This document shows positions 35,506-48,057 of a DNA stretch of 64,000 nt, piece by piece. Each line of letters starts with the position of its first letter. Positions within the stretch are counted from its first letter, which is position 1. The notes under the pieces are model-generated. The model did no database searches. It saw only the letters and a list, made by a program, of their open reading frames with translations, and was not told the origin of the DNA. The stretch comes from JAJEFO01 sp009843725. GTDB lineage: Bacteria > Pseudomonadota > Alphaproteobacteria > Rhodobacterales > Rhodobacteraceae. Location of the stretch: contig CBDEUJ010000005.1 of the NCBI GenBank assembly GCA_965243215.1, positions 62,001-126,000 of the forward strand, given 5' to 3'. Made by a program: the position numbers and the translations under genes.

Positions 35506-35960
35506 ATGTTGCGCGCACCGGCTCCGACGGGACCGCCCGGGCCGCCGGAGCCGCTTGCCACGACATCTCGCTGTTCTCTTTGGGCGTCCCGACCCTCGAC
35601 GCATGGCTCCGGGGAAACGCAACGCTGAGCGGGGCCAAGGGCGGTGCGCGCACCAATTTCGTCTGCGACGGCAATCGCATGGCTGGATTCTGCGGTCTCG
35701 GCGGCAGCGCCATGGAGCAACGCCGTGTGTCGCCCTTCTGGGACAACATGCGGTGGACGAAGCCTGCCCGGAGCCGCCGTCTCGGCTCGCGCCTCGTGGT
35801 CGACGCAGTGAGACGTTCGCTGGCTGCGGCCGGCGTCGTCGTGCAGTCCGTCGATGAGCGGGCCAGAACCTTCCACGAAAGGCGCGGCTCCCGTCCGCAT
35901 TCGGATCGCGAACCGCTCGCGCCGGTGCTGCGGATGTCCGAAATCGCTGGCCTGCTGAAG
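35506..35960 (+). pseudogene. Relic of a GNAT acetyltransferase toxin (TacT-like)
   Basis: The 665-bp gap between ppk1 and dnaE holds remnants of a TacT-type toxin. The first part reads PEPLATT in one frame, then shifts near 35557 into HDISLFSLGVPTLDAWLRGN, the family opening with a conserved Leu-Trp/Leu pattern. ARTNFVCDGNRMAGFCGLGG, LVVDAVRRSLAAAGV, DERARTFHERRGSRP and PVLRMSEIAGLL follow. The acetyl-CoA pyrophosphate loop (Q/RxxGxG/A) and the surrounding strand are deleted between RRLGS and RLVVDA. No partner RHH antitoxin was recognised upstream. Frameshift plus loss of the cofactor loop make it non-functional. Nothing else was seen in the gap. Confidence 0.65.
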
Positions 35961-36005
35961 CCTCGAGGTTCATCCGCGGCGTTGCGCCTGGAACGAGCCG
36001 GACGC

Positions 36006-39476
<3,471 letters not shown>

Positions 39477-39566
39477 GGCGCGACCTTAGGTACACCTTGA
39501 GCGGAGGGAAAGCCGGCCATCGTTTTGTCTCGTCCTTTCGGCAACTTTCCGACATAGGTTGGCATC

Positions 39567-40226
39567 ATGTTGCTGGACGTGCACGGCCTGAAGAAGACCT
39601 TTCCCGGAGGCAAGCGCCCGATCAGGGTGCTCGATGGCGTGTCACTGTCGCTTGACGCGGGCGACGTCGTTGCACTGACAGGCGAAAGCGGATCAGGCAA
39701 GTCCACGCTCCTGCACATCATCGCGGGGCTGGAGCAAGCGGATGACGGATCGGTCCAGTTCGGCGGAGAAGACATTTGCTGCATGGATGATGGCGGACGA
39801 GCGGCGCTGCGCCGGAACTCGATCAGCATCGTCTTCCAGCAATTCAACCTGATTCCCTCGCTGAACGTGCGCCAGAACCTCGTCTTTCATGCCCGCCTGG
39901 CCGGGCGCGCCGCATCAGTCGACCTGCCGGCACTCGCTACGTCGCTCGGCCTCTCGGACCATCTCGAGAAGTTCCCGGAGGATCTCTCCGGAGGGGAGCA
40001 GCAGCGCGTTGCAATCGGCCGCGCGGTTGCAAGCGAACCGAAACTGGTGCTGGCCGACGAGCCCACCGGCAACCTGGACGAGGACACCGGGCAAGCGGTC
40101 TTCGATCTCTTGCTGAATCTCGCCCGCAGAACGGGCGCCGCACTCCTGATCGCCACTCATTCCATGCGTCTGGCAGAGGCGGCCGACAGGCGGATGCACC
40201 TGAGTCACGGAAGGCTGGCAGAGTGA
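39567..40226 (+). CDS. ABC transporter ATP-binding protein, LolD/MacB type (Att-like operon)
   Basis: A 219-aa ATPase with Walker A GESGSGKST (45-53), the MacB/LolD loop SIVFQQFNLIPSLNVRQNL, ABC signature LSGGEQQRVAIGRAV and Walker B LVLADEPTGNLDE. It overlaps the FtsX-type permease gene by 4 bp. Because the next two genes are an 800-aa FtsX permease and a lipocalin-like AttH protein, it belongs to the Att-like exporter set rather than to the Lol system, which is complete elsewhere in the window. The transported molecule is unknown. Confidence 0.9.
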   Translation: MLLDVHGLKKTFPGGKRPIRVLDGVSLSLDAGDVVALTGESGSGKSTLLHIIAGLEQADDGSVQFGGEDICCMDDGGRAALRRNSISIVFQQFNLIPSLNVRQNLVFHARLAGRAASVDLPALATSLGLSDHLEKFPEDLSGGEQQRVAIGRAVASEPKLVLADEPTGNLDEDTGQAVFDLLLNLARRTGAALLIATHSMRLAEAADRRMHLSHGRLAE

Positions 40227-42625
40227 CCGGACCGATTCTCGCTGCGCTTATGTCCCACTGGCGACGACGCCCGTTCCAGCTGGCAACGCTCTTGCTGGGC
40301 CTTTCGCTCGCCACTGCGCTCTGGTCCGGAGTGCAGGCAATCAATGCAGAGGCGCGCAAGTCCTATGCAGACGCGGCCCGCATTCTAGGCGGCGGCGGGC
40401 TCTCCGAGCTCGTCCGGATCGATGGAGGCATGATTCCGGTCAAGACCCATGCGGCCCTTCGACGGGCCGGCTGGCTTGTCAGCCCGCTTGTCGATGGATG
40501 GCTGTCCGCAGAAGGCGGTCGCGTCCGGCTTCTGGGCATGGATCCGTTCACAATGCCTCGGGACGCAAGCATCGCCACCCTTGTCGAGCCGAGCCTCTTT
40601 CCGGAACTGGTCGGGAAGAACGGGATGCTCATTGCCAACCGGGCAACAGCGGCCCGGCTGCCGGGTCTCGGCGACAGGCTGCGCGTGGTCGAGAACCTGG
40701 CGCCGGACATGATCCTTGCCGACATCACGACCGCGCAAGAACTTCTGGACATGACGGGATTCAGCAGGATGTTTCTGGCTCCCGACCAACCGCTGCTTCG
40801 CCCCGATCTTGCATCTGTGACTCCCGAACTCGCGATCAGGCCACCAGCCACGGCAAACGATCTCGGACGCCTCACGGACAGCTTCCACCTGAACCTGACT
40901 GCATTCGGGCTCCTGTCGTTTGCGGTCGGCCTCGCAATCGTGCACGGCTCCGTGGGCCTAGCGTTCGAGCAGCGCCGCCCTGTCCTGCGGACACTGAGGG
41001 CGCTCGGAGTTTCGTCCCGCCGCATTGTCCTTTGCCTGATCTTCGAATTGCTGACTCTGGCGCTTGCTGCCGGCGCGCTGGGAATCATTGTCGGATACGT
41101 CATGGCGGCCGCACTGCTCCCCGATGTCGCCGCCACGCTTCGTGGCCTTTATGGTGCCACCGTCAACGACGCGCTCACGCTCTCGCCCCTCTGGTGGCTG
41201 GGCGGCGTCGGCATTGCGTGCATCGGCACTGCCATGTCCGCCGCGAACGGATTGTGGCGCGTCGCCAGAATGCCTCCCCTTTCGCCGGCACGTCCGCGCG
41301 CATGGATCTTGGCCAGCAGCCGCGCGATGCGATGGCAGGCCATCGGCGCGGCCACTTGCCTGGCTGCCTCCCTTTGTGCCGTGACCCTTGGCGGCGGGCT
41401 CGTAGGCGGCTTCGTTCTCGTTGGAGGCTTTCTCACCGCGGCCGCGCTTCTCCTTCCGATGATCCTGTCCTCGCTCATCGCCTTCGCGGCTCGATGGTCA
41501 ACGGGACCGATCGGACAGTGGTTCTGGGCGGACACGCGGCAACAGCTGCCCGGCCTTTCGCTGGCGCTCATGGCGCTGCTGCTGGCACTCGCGGCAAATG
41601 TCGGCGTGGGGACCATGGTCGCGAGCTTCCGCGCCACGTTTTCCGGCTGGCTTGACCAGCGCCTCGTCAGCGACCTCTATGTGACGGTCGAGAACGAAGC
41701 CGACATCCCTGCACTCATGGCGTTTCTCGAAGACAAGTCCGACGCGGTCCTTCCGATCTGGCACGTCGATGCCGACGTCATGGGCGCGCCGGCCGAAATC
41801 TACGGTGTGGTCGACCACCCGATCTATGCCGCGAACTGGCCGCTCCTGTCGGCTTTGCCGGACACCTGGAACCGAATCGCGGCGGGCACGGGCGCGTTGG
41901 TCAACGAGCAGCTTGCGCGACGCGAAGGATTGTCGCTTGAAGACCGGCTGCCCCTTCCCGGCGGATGGACGACGACGGTCATCGGCATCTACAGCGACTA
42001 CGGCAATCCCCTGGGACAGGTCGTCCTGCCGCTCGAGGCCTTGACCAGGCACTATCCAGACGCGGACCGCTCCGACTTCGGCATCCTCGTGCCTGATCGG
42101 CGCAGGGAGTCCCTGCGGGCGGCGCTGGCAAGCGAGTTCGGCTTGCCCGCGGACAGGATCGCCGACCAAGGCGCGATCAAGGAGTTTTCGCTGTCCGTCT
42201 TCGAACGTACATTTGCCGTCACGGCCGCCCTCAACGTCCTTACCCTCGCCGTCGCGGGCGTCGCCATCCTCACGAGCCTGCTCACTCTCGCCTCGATGCG
42301 GCTGCCGCAACTCGCGCCCGCCTGGGCGCTTGGTCTCACCCGGAAGACCCTTGGAAGGCTCGAATTCATCCGCGCACTGGTTCTCGCGGCACTCACCTTC
42401 ACGTTCGCATTGCCCGTCGGCATAGTTCTCGCGTGGATGCTGTTGGCGATCATCAATGTCGAGGCGTTCGGCTGGCGACTTCCGATGCATCTCTTTCCGC
42501 TGGACTGGGCCTGGCTAGGGGCGTTGTCCCTCGGGGCGGCAGGGCTCGCGAGCATCTGGCCCGCATACCAGCTCGCCAAACGTCCGCCCGCGGATCTCGC
42601 CAAGGTGTTCAGTCATGAACGCTAG
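40223..42625 (+). CDS. Double FtsX-domain ABC transporter permease (AttF/AttG-like)
   Basis: An 800-aa membrane protein with two FtsX domains, so a single polypeptide can form the whole transmembrane dimer. An N-terminal helix (FQLATLLLGLSLATALWSGV) is followed by a periplasmic domain. The first helix group includes FGLLSFAVGLAIVHGSVGLA and ALAAGALGIIVGYVMAAALL. A middle pair of helices precedes a second periplasmic domain (LYVTVENEADIPALMAFLED), and the last FtsX unit includes FAVTAALNVLTLAVAGVAIL. The gene overlaps the ATPase before it (4 bp) and the lipocalin-like protein after it (11 bp). Probably exports or extracts a lipid or lipoprotein. Confidence 0.88.
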   Translation: MTGPILAALMSHWRRRPFQLATLLLGLSLATALWSGVQAINAEARKSYADAARILGGGGLSELVRIDGGMIPVKTHAALRRAGWLVSPLVDGWLSAEGGRVRLLGMDPFTMPRDASIATLVEPSLFPELVGKNGMLIANRATAARLPGLGDRLRVVENLAPDMILADITTAQELLDMTGFSRMFLAPDQPLLRPDLASVTPELAIRPPATANDLGRLTDSFHLNLTAFGLLSFAVGLAIVHGSVGLAFEQRRPVLRTLRALGVSSRRIVLCLIFELLTLALAAGALGIIVGYVMAAALLPDVAATLRGLYGATVNDALTLSPLWWLGGVGIACIGTAMSAANGLWRVARMPPLSPARPRAWILASSRAMRWQAIGAATCLAASLCAVTLGGGLVGGFVLVGGFLTAAALLLPMILSSLIAFAARWSTGPIGQWFWADTRQQLPGLSLALMALLLALAANVGVGTMVASFRATFSGWLDQRLVSDLYVTVENEADIPALMAFLEDKSDAVLPIWHVDADVMGAPAEIYGVVDHPIYAANWPLLSALPDTWNRIAAGTGALVNEQLARREGLSLEDRLPLPGGWTTTVIGIYSDYGNPLGQVVLPLEALTRHYPDADRSDFGILVPDRRRESLRAALASEFGLPADRIADQGAIKEFSLSVFERTFAVTAALNVLTLAVAGVAILTSLLTLASMRLPQLAPAWALGLTRKTLGRLEFIRALVLAALTFTFALPVGIVLAWMLLAIINVEAFGWRLPMHLFPLDWAWLGALSLGAAGLASIWPAYQLAKRPPADLAKVFSHER

Positions 42626-43649
42626 AGCACTCCTGCCGCTGTTGCTCTGCTGCCTGCCGTCGCTGGCCATGGCCCAAGGCTTTGCCGAGCTTGGACAGGC
42701 TTCCGAGGGCTATGCCCTGCCCGACCCGGCGACGCGCTTCACGTTTCCGGACGACCACGGCCCGCACCCGGCGTTTCGCATCGAATGGTGGTACGTAACC
42801 GCAAATCTCAAGGACGCCGAGGGCACTGACTACGGAGTCCAATGGACGCTGTTCCGGAACGCCCTCTCGCCGAGCGGCAAGCCGGAAGAACAGGCATGGA
42901 TGGGGCATGCCGCCGTTTCCACGCCGGCGGGGCACCTCTTTGCGGAGCGCCTGGCACGCGGCGGCATCGGCCAGGCCGGCGTGACGGCGGCGCCGTTCGA
43001 GGCGTTCATCGACGAGTGGCGCATGGCCGGTCCTGATCTGGCAACCGTGAGCGTTACGGCCCAAAGCCACGAATTCCGGTACGACCTCGAACTGTCGAGC
43101 GACGCGCCGTTCGTGCCCCAGGGCGAAAGCGGTTACTCGGTCAAGTCGTTCGTAGGGCAGGCCAGCCATTACTACTCGCAACCGTTCTATTCGGTGACAG
43201 GCACGCTGACCCTGCCGAAGGGCGAAGTCCGCGTCACGGGCAAGGCCTGGCTGGACCGCGAATGGTCGTCCCAGCCCCTTGCCCCGGACCAGACTGGTTG
43301 GGACTGGGTTTCGCTTCACCTTTCGGGCGGCGAAAAACTGATGGTCTACCGTCTGCGCGACCGTGAGAGAGGGGCATATGCTGTCGGCACCTGGATTGCC
43401 GCAGACGGATGGCCCCAGCCGCTTCGAGCCGGTTCTCTCGAAATGACTCCGGTCGAATGGGCAGAGGTTGCCGGACGACGGCTCCCGATGGCCTGGGACA
43501 TTGCGCACGAGGCGCGAGGCATCGCGATTCGCGCCGAGGCGATATACCCGCAAAGCTGGATGGGCACGGCAATTTCCTACTGGGAAGGCCCGGTCCGGGC
43601 CGGCGGCAGCCATTCCGGCGAAGGCTATCTCGAGATGAGCGGCTACTGA
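42615..43649 (+). CDS. AttH-like secreted lipocalin-type protein (carotenoid 1,2-hydratase fold)
   Basis: Exported protein of 344 aa with signal peptide MNARALLPLLLCCLPSLAMA. The mature part carries the AttH/CrtC lipocalin-like signature RIEWWYVTANLKDAEGTDYG, then WTLFRNALSPSG, HAAVSTPAGHLFAERLARGG, GKAWLDREWSSQPLAPDQTG and DWVSLHLSGGEKLMVYRLRD. These repeat the WWY and GxAWxDxE motifs of the family. In other bacteria this gene goes with AttE-AttG-type ABC genes, as it does here (11-bp overlap). It likely binds a hydrophobic ligand handled by the transporter. The ligand is not known. Confidence 0.88.
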   Translation: MNARALLPLLLCCLPSLAMAQGFAELGQASEGYALPDPATRFTFPDDHGPHPAFRIEWWYVTANLKDAEGTDYGVQWTLFRNALSPSGKPEEQAWMGHAAVSTPAGHLFAERLARGGIGQAGVTAAPFEAFIDEWRMAGPDLATVSVTAQSHEFRYDLELSSDAPFVPQGESGYSVKSFVGQASHYYSQPFYSVTGTLTLPKGEVRVTGKAWLDREWSSQPLAPDQTGWDWVSLHLSGGEKLMVYRLRDRERGAYAVGTWIAADGWPQPLRAGSLEMTPVEWAEVAGRRLPMAWDIAHEARGIAIRAEAIYPQSWMGTAISYWEGPVRAGGSHSGEGYLEMSGY

Positions 43650-43688
43650 ACCCTCGCCAAGCCGTCGGCATCGGGCTAGGGAAGTCCC

Positions 43689-45845
43689 ATGCACGCCCTG
43701 CCCCTGCCCCTGACCAAGGAAATCGTCCTGATTGGCGGAGGCCACACCCATGCCCTCTTGCTCCGCAGTTGGGGCATGAACCCGCTGCCCGGCGCACGCC
43801 TGACCGTCATCAACCCGTGCGCCACCGCGCCCTATACCGGCATGTTGCCAGGCTTCGTGGCGGGTCACTATCCACGTGACGCGCTGGAGATCGACCTTGT
43901 CCGGCTGGCGAGGTTTGCCGGAGCCCGCATGATATTCGGACATGTCACGGGCATTGACCGGACGGAGCGCGCGCTTTCGCTCAAGGGTCGCGCACCCGTG
44001 GCCTACGATGTCGCGTCGCTGGACATAGGCATCACTTCGGACATGCCCGAACTTCCGGGCTTTTTGGAGCATGGCATCGCCGCCAAGCCGCTAGGGCCCT
44101 TTGCCACACGCTGGACCCGGCATCTCGAACAAGGCGGAGGTCCGGTGACGGTGATCGGCGGCGGCGTGGCCGGAACGGAGCTTGCCATGGCCATGCGGCA
44201 CGTTCTTGGCAGTGACGAGATTCGGGTTGTCGAGGCGGATGTCCCGCTTGCAGGCATTGCCAGGCCTTCCCGTGCGAAGCTCCTGGCCGAACTGTCAAGG
44301 CAAGGCATCGAGCTGATCCAGAACAACCGGGTCAGCCAGGTTCTGCCTCATGCGGTTGTCCTCGATGACGGCCGGGAATTGCCCGCCAAACTGACGGTCG
44401 GTGCCGCCGGGGCAAGGCCCTTTCCCTGGCTCGAGAAAACCGGGCTTGACCTGAAGGACGGCTTCGTGACGGTAGGGGCAACGCTCCAGTCGACCAAGGA
44501 TCCGGCGATCTTCGCGGTTGGAGACTGTGCGCATCTCCAGCACGCGCCGAGACCCAAGGCAGGTGTCTTCGCCGTTCGCGCCGCGCCTGTCCTGACAGCC
44601 AACCTTCGTGCCGCAGCGTCCGGCATGGAACTGAGCGCCTTCCGGCCGCAATCGCGCTACCTGAAGCTCGTTTCGCTGGGACGCAAGTCCGCACTGGCCG
44701 ACAAGTGGGGACTGCGCGTCACGGGGGACTGGGTCTGGCGCTGGAAGGACCGGATCGACGGCGCCTTCATGGACAAGCTGAACACGCTGCCGGAAATGAG
44801 GGCCCCGGACTTGCCCGGCATGCGCGCTGAAGGCATGGCCTTGGCTCTCGGGCCGAAGCCGCTTTGTACGGGCTGCGGCTCAAAGATCGGGTCAGGGGTG
44901 CTCGATTCGGTGCTTGCCGAACTGCCCGAACACTGTCGGGCAGATGTCGAGCTTGGACCTGGAGACGATGCGGCCATTCTCGGCACCGGCGAATTGCGAC
45001 AAGTCGTCACAACCGATCACTTGCGCGCATTCTGGAATGACCCATGGCTGTTCGCGCGCATCTCCGCGCTTCACGCACTCGGCGACGTCTGGGCCATGGG
45101 CGCCGAGCCGCAGGCCGCACTCGCGCAGGTCACGCTGCCCCCCATGGCCGAGGACCTGCAAAGGTCCTGGCTCTTCGAAATCATGCATGCGGCGTCCGAA
45201 GTGTTCCAGGGCGCCGGTGCCGCACTCGCGGGCGGACACAGCACGATCGGCGCGGAACTGGTCATCGGGTTCACGGTCACGGGCCTGGCACGTGGCAAGG
45301 CAACCACCTTGGCAGGCGCTCAGGTCGGTCACGCCCTGCTTCTCACCCGACCCATTGGCTCCGGAACGCTTCTTGCCGGAGAGATGGCAGGAGATGCCAA
45401 CGGGGATGATGTCGCCGCCGCCCTTCGGACCATGGCGACCTCCCAGGGGGACGCCGCCCGCCTGCTGGCCGGCTGCGCCTCAGCCATGACGGACGTGACG
45501 GGGTTCGGGCTGGCGGGGCATCTTGGCCGCATGGCGGAAGCATCCGGACTGACGGCGCGCATCACGCTTGAAGAAATCCCGATCTACGACGGTGCCGACG
45601 CGCTGTGCGCCGCAGGGACGAGATCCTCGATCTGGCCCGCGAACCGCGCGGCTGCCAGCATCGACCTCCGCGAAAGCGGCCGAAGCGACTTGCTGTTCGA
45701 CCCGCAAACCGCAGGCGGCCTGCTTGCGGCGCTGCCTCCGGAAGACACGAATGCCGTCCTGCGCGCGGTGCGTGACATGGGACACGATGCCAGGATCATT
45801 GGCACCTTCGGGTCCAGGAGCGCGGTCACGGTCCGGGTTGACTGA
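43689..45845 (+). CDS. selD: Selenide, water dikinase fused to NDH-2-like FAD oxidoreductase
   Basis: A 718-aa fusion. Residues 1 to about 375 are a pyridine-nucleotide/FAD oxidoreductase (LIGGGHTHALLLRSW, VTVIGGGVAGTELAMAMRHV, FAVGDCAHLQ). From about 385 comes SelD, which makes selenophosphate from selenide and ATP. The catalytic loop reads CTGCGSKIG, so Cys396 and Lys399 match the essential Cys17/Lys20 of E. coli, while the Cys19 position is Ser398. The SelD body has LGPGDDAAIL, TTDHLRAFWNDPWLFARISA, ALAGGHSTIGAELVIGFTV and DVTGFGLAGHLGRMAE. The 3' end overlaps that of the convergent mnmH gene by 20 bp; both serve tRNA selenation. Confidence 0.93.
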   Translation: MHALPLPLTKEIVLIGGGHTHALLLRSWGMNPLPGARLTVINPCATAPYTGMLPGFVAGHYPRDALEIDLVRLARFAGARMIFGHVTGIDRTERALSLKGRAPVAYDVASLDIGITSDMPELPGFLEHGIAAKPLGPFATRWTRHLEQGGGPVTVIGGGVAGTELAMAMRHVLGSDEIRVVEADVPLAGIARPSRAKLLAELSRQGIELIQNNRVSQVLPHAVVLDDGRELPAKLTVGAAGARPFPWLEKTGLDLKDGFVTVGATLQSTKDPAIFAVGDCAHLQHAPRPKAGVFAVRAAPVLTANLRAAASGMELSAFRPQSRYLKLVSLGRKSALADKWGLRVTGDWVWRWKDRIDGAFMDKLNTLPEMRAPDLPGMRAEGMALALGPKPLCTGCGSKIGSGVLDSVLAELPEHCRADVELGPGDDAAILGTGELRQVVTTDHLRAFWNDPWLFARISALHALGDVWAMGAEPQAALAQVTLPPMAEDLQRSWLFEIMHAASEVFQGAGAALAGGHSTIGAELVIGFTVTGLARGKATTLAGAQVGHALLLTRPIGSGTLLAGEMAGDANGDDVAAALRTMATSQGDAARLLAGCASAMTDVTGFGLAGHLGRMAEASGLTARITLEEIPIYDGADALCAAGTRSSIWPANRAAASIDLRESGRSDLLFDPQTAGGLLAALPPEDTNAVLRAVRDMGHDARIIGTFGSRSAVTVRVD

Positions 45846-46890
45846 CCAGTTCCCCGACCTTCCCCGCCAGCTGGTCCAGATCCTTGTCACCAAGACGTTC
45901 CGCCGCGATGACGGTTTCCGGTCCCATAGGGCGCCGGCCACGCACCTTGGCGTATCTCGGATCGTAATGATCGCGGATCAGTTCCTCGGCGAGTGCCTTG
46001 TAGGATCCGGCCTCCGCAAGCGCCTTCCAATGTGCAACCCTCTCCCTTCCCTGAAGGCGCTGAAGCCGGTCCAGCCGTTCAATCAGCAGGACCTTGTCGC
46101 TGACCAGATCCTGGTACGCTCGCGTGAGGTAGCAGGCGCGCGCGCGGACAGGCGCCTCGATCCTTATTCGACGCGCAGCCTTCATGGCCTCGAACACGCG
46201 CGGCGGAACGCTGAGCCTTCCAACCTTGCTGCTCTCGGCCTCGATGACAACAGGCCTGTCCGGGTCCAAGGCGGCCACCTCGGCCGCAAGACAGCTCTCG
46301 AACCATTTCTGGCTGGGTTGCTCTCCCTGCCCGCCAAGCACCGAGCCCCGATGATTGGCCAGCCCTTCCAGGTTGATTGCCTGAACGCCTTTCGCCGCAA
46401 CGCGATTGAGCACCTCGGTCTTGGCCGTCCCTGTGTTCCCGTCAAGAAGCACGACAGATGAAGGAAACGCCGTATCGTAGAGCAACTGCACGACAAGTCG
46501 CCGATAGCTCGAATAGCCGCCATCCACGGTCTTTGCCCGCCAGCCGATCTGGGAAAGGATGGACGCGAATGAAGCCGACCGCTGCCCGCCCCGCCAGCAA
46601 TAGACGAGGGGTCTCCATCCGCCATCCTTTTCCGCCAGCGGCCCCTCGATGTGGCGTGCAGAGTTGCGCGCGACCAGCGCGGCTCCGACCTTCCTGGCCT
46701 TGAAGGCACTTTCCTGAGTGTAGATCGTGCCGACTCGCGCCCGTTCCGCGTCGCTGAGAACCGGCATGCTGACGGCGCCGGGAAGGTGGTCCTCCGCGAA
46801 TTCCGATGGCGACCTCACGTCGATCACCATGTCGAATTCTGACACGCCGTCGATCAGGGATTTCAGTTCGAAGCCCATGATCACGTGCAT
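45826..46890 (-). CDS. mnmH: tRNA 2-selenouridine synthase MnmH (SelU/YbbB)
   Basis: Converts 2-thiouridine at the wobble position of certain tRNAs to 2-selenouridine using selenophosphate; 354 aa. The N-terminal rhodanese domain has DMVIDVRSPSEFAEDHLPGA and the catalytic cysteine in YCWRGGQRS (Cys98 with this start, close to Cys97 in E. coli). A P-loop domain follows with LLDGNTGTAKTEVL and IEAESSKVGRLSVPP. Starts at 46905 and 46878 are also possible; 46890 is favoured by the Cys numbering. It is convergent with selD and divergent from a Gfo/Idh/MocA gene. Confidence 0.93.
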   Translation of the reverse strand: MHVIMGFELKSLIDGVSEFDMVIDVRSPSEFAEDHLPGAVSMPVLSDAERARVGTIYTQESAFKARKVGAALVARNSARHIEGPLAEKDGGWRPLVYCWRGGQRSASFASILSQIGWRAKTVDGGYSSYRRLVVQLLYDTAFPSSVVLLDGNTGTAKTEVLNRVAAKGVQAINLEGLANHRGSVLGGQGEQPSQKWFESCLAAEVAALDPDRPVVIEAESSKVGRLSVPPRVFEAMKAARRIRIEAPVRARACYLTRAYQDLVSDKVLLIERLDRLQRLQGRERVAHWKALAEAGSYKALAEELIRDHYDPRYAKVRGRRPMGPETVIAAERLGDKDLDQLAGKVGELVSQPGP

Positions 46891-47009
46891 ACCGTCTCGG
46901 GCCATTGCCGAAAACCCGCAGTGTCTGCCGCAATGTGATTCGACTTGACGGCAACCACGCGTCGGGATTCCCTGAGCGGCATGTAGACGACTGCAGGAGA
47001 CATTCACTG

Positions 47010-48014
47010 ATGGCGGTGCGACTTGCCATTCTGGGAGCGGGCCGGATCGGCCAGGTGCATGCGCGCGCGATCGCCGCAAACGGCACGGCGGAGCTCGTGG
47101 CCGTCCATGACCCGGTGGCAGCCGCAGCCAACGCCATTCAGTCCGCATACGGTTGCGAAATCAGGACGGTCGAGGCTTGCGCGCAGGCCGGTGACATCGA
47201 CGCGGTCCTGATCTGCACGCCGACCGACCTGCATGCGGAACAGATCGAGCTCTTTGCACGGGCCGGAAAAGCCATATTCTGCGAGAAACCCGTCGACCTC
47301 TCCGTCAACAGGGTCCACGGTTGCCTGGACGTGGTCCGAGCCGAGGGGACAACCTTGATGATCGGGTTCAACCGGCGCTTCGACAAGGACTTCAAGGCAT
47401 TGAAATCGGTGATCGCAGAGGGCCGTATCGGGGATGTGGAGATGGTGACGATCACGTCGCGCGACCCAGGGCCACCGCCGATCGACTACATCAGGCGGTC
47501 CGGCGGCATCTTCCGGGACATGACGATCCATGACTTTGACATGGCGCGCTGGCTTCTGGACGAGGAGATCGACAGCGTCTTTGCCCAAGGCTCGGTCCTG
47601 GTCGACCCGGCCATTGGCGAAGTCGGGGATTTTGACAGCGTGAACGTCCTCCTGAAGACCGGCTCCGGGCGGCAGTGCGTGATTTCGAATTCGAGACGCG
47701 CCGCTTACGGCTATGATCAGAGGATCGAGGTTCTGGGTTCAGGCGGCATGGCATCCGCCGAAAACGTGCACGAGGCACGTGTCGAAACAGCGACGTCGGA
47801 CGGCTATGTGCGCCCGCCGCTTCAGAACTTTTTCATGGAGCGCTACGAGGCGGCCTATGCGAACGAGATCGGCGCATTCGTGCATGTCGTTGCCACCGGG
47901 ACGATGCCGCCAGTGTCCGGCCATGACGGCCTGATGGCACTTGTTCTGGCCGAGGCCGCGAACGTCTCGGTGGCCGAGAGGCGCGCGGTAGCAATTGATG
48001 AGGTCCTGGAATGA
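47010..48014 (+). CDS. Gfo/Idh/MocA family oxidoreductase, inositol 2-dehydrogenase-like
   Basis: A 334-aa NAD(P)-dependent dehydrogenase. The Rossmann motif GAGRIGQVHARAI is at 8-20, the cofactor loop is AVLICTPTDLHAEQIELF, and the catalytic EKPVDLS is present. The substrate domain includes GFNRRFDKDFKALKSVIAEG and DMTIHDFDMARWL, where His and Asp serve catalysis. The pattern is closest to myo-inositol 2-dehydrogenase (IolG), but no other iol gene is nearby, so scyllo-inositol or another polyol is possible. It starts at 47010 behind AGGAGA and is followed closely by a small membrane protein gene. Confidence 0.85.
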   Translation: MAVRLAILGAGRIGQVHARAIAANGTAELVAVHDPVAAAANAIQSAYGCEIRTVEACAQAGDIDAVLICTPTDLHAEQIELFARAGKAIFCEKPVDLSVNRVHGCLDVVRAEGTTLMIGFNRRFDKDFKALKSVIAEGRIGDVEMVTITSRDPGPPPIDYIRRSGGIFRDMTIHDFDMARWLLDEEIDSVFAQGSVLVDPAIGEVGDFDSVNVLLKTGSGRQCVISNSRRAAYGYDQRIEVLGSGGMASAENVHEARVETATSDGYVRPPLQNFFMERYEAAYANEIGAFVHVVATGTMPPVSGHDGLMALVLAEAANVSVAERRAVAIDEVLE

Positions 48015-48057
48015 ACCTGGCGGGATTGAAGGCGCCGTTGCCCGAGGGAGCCGCAAG

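Noticed and set aside
45826..46890. Selenocysteine-encoding TGA codons or SECIS elements around selD/mnmH
   Set aside because: No in-frame TGA with continuing family similarity was seen in any gene of the window. Selenium use here is explained by tRNA modification through MnmH.
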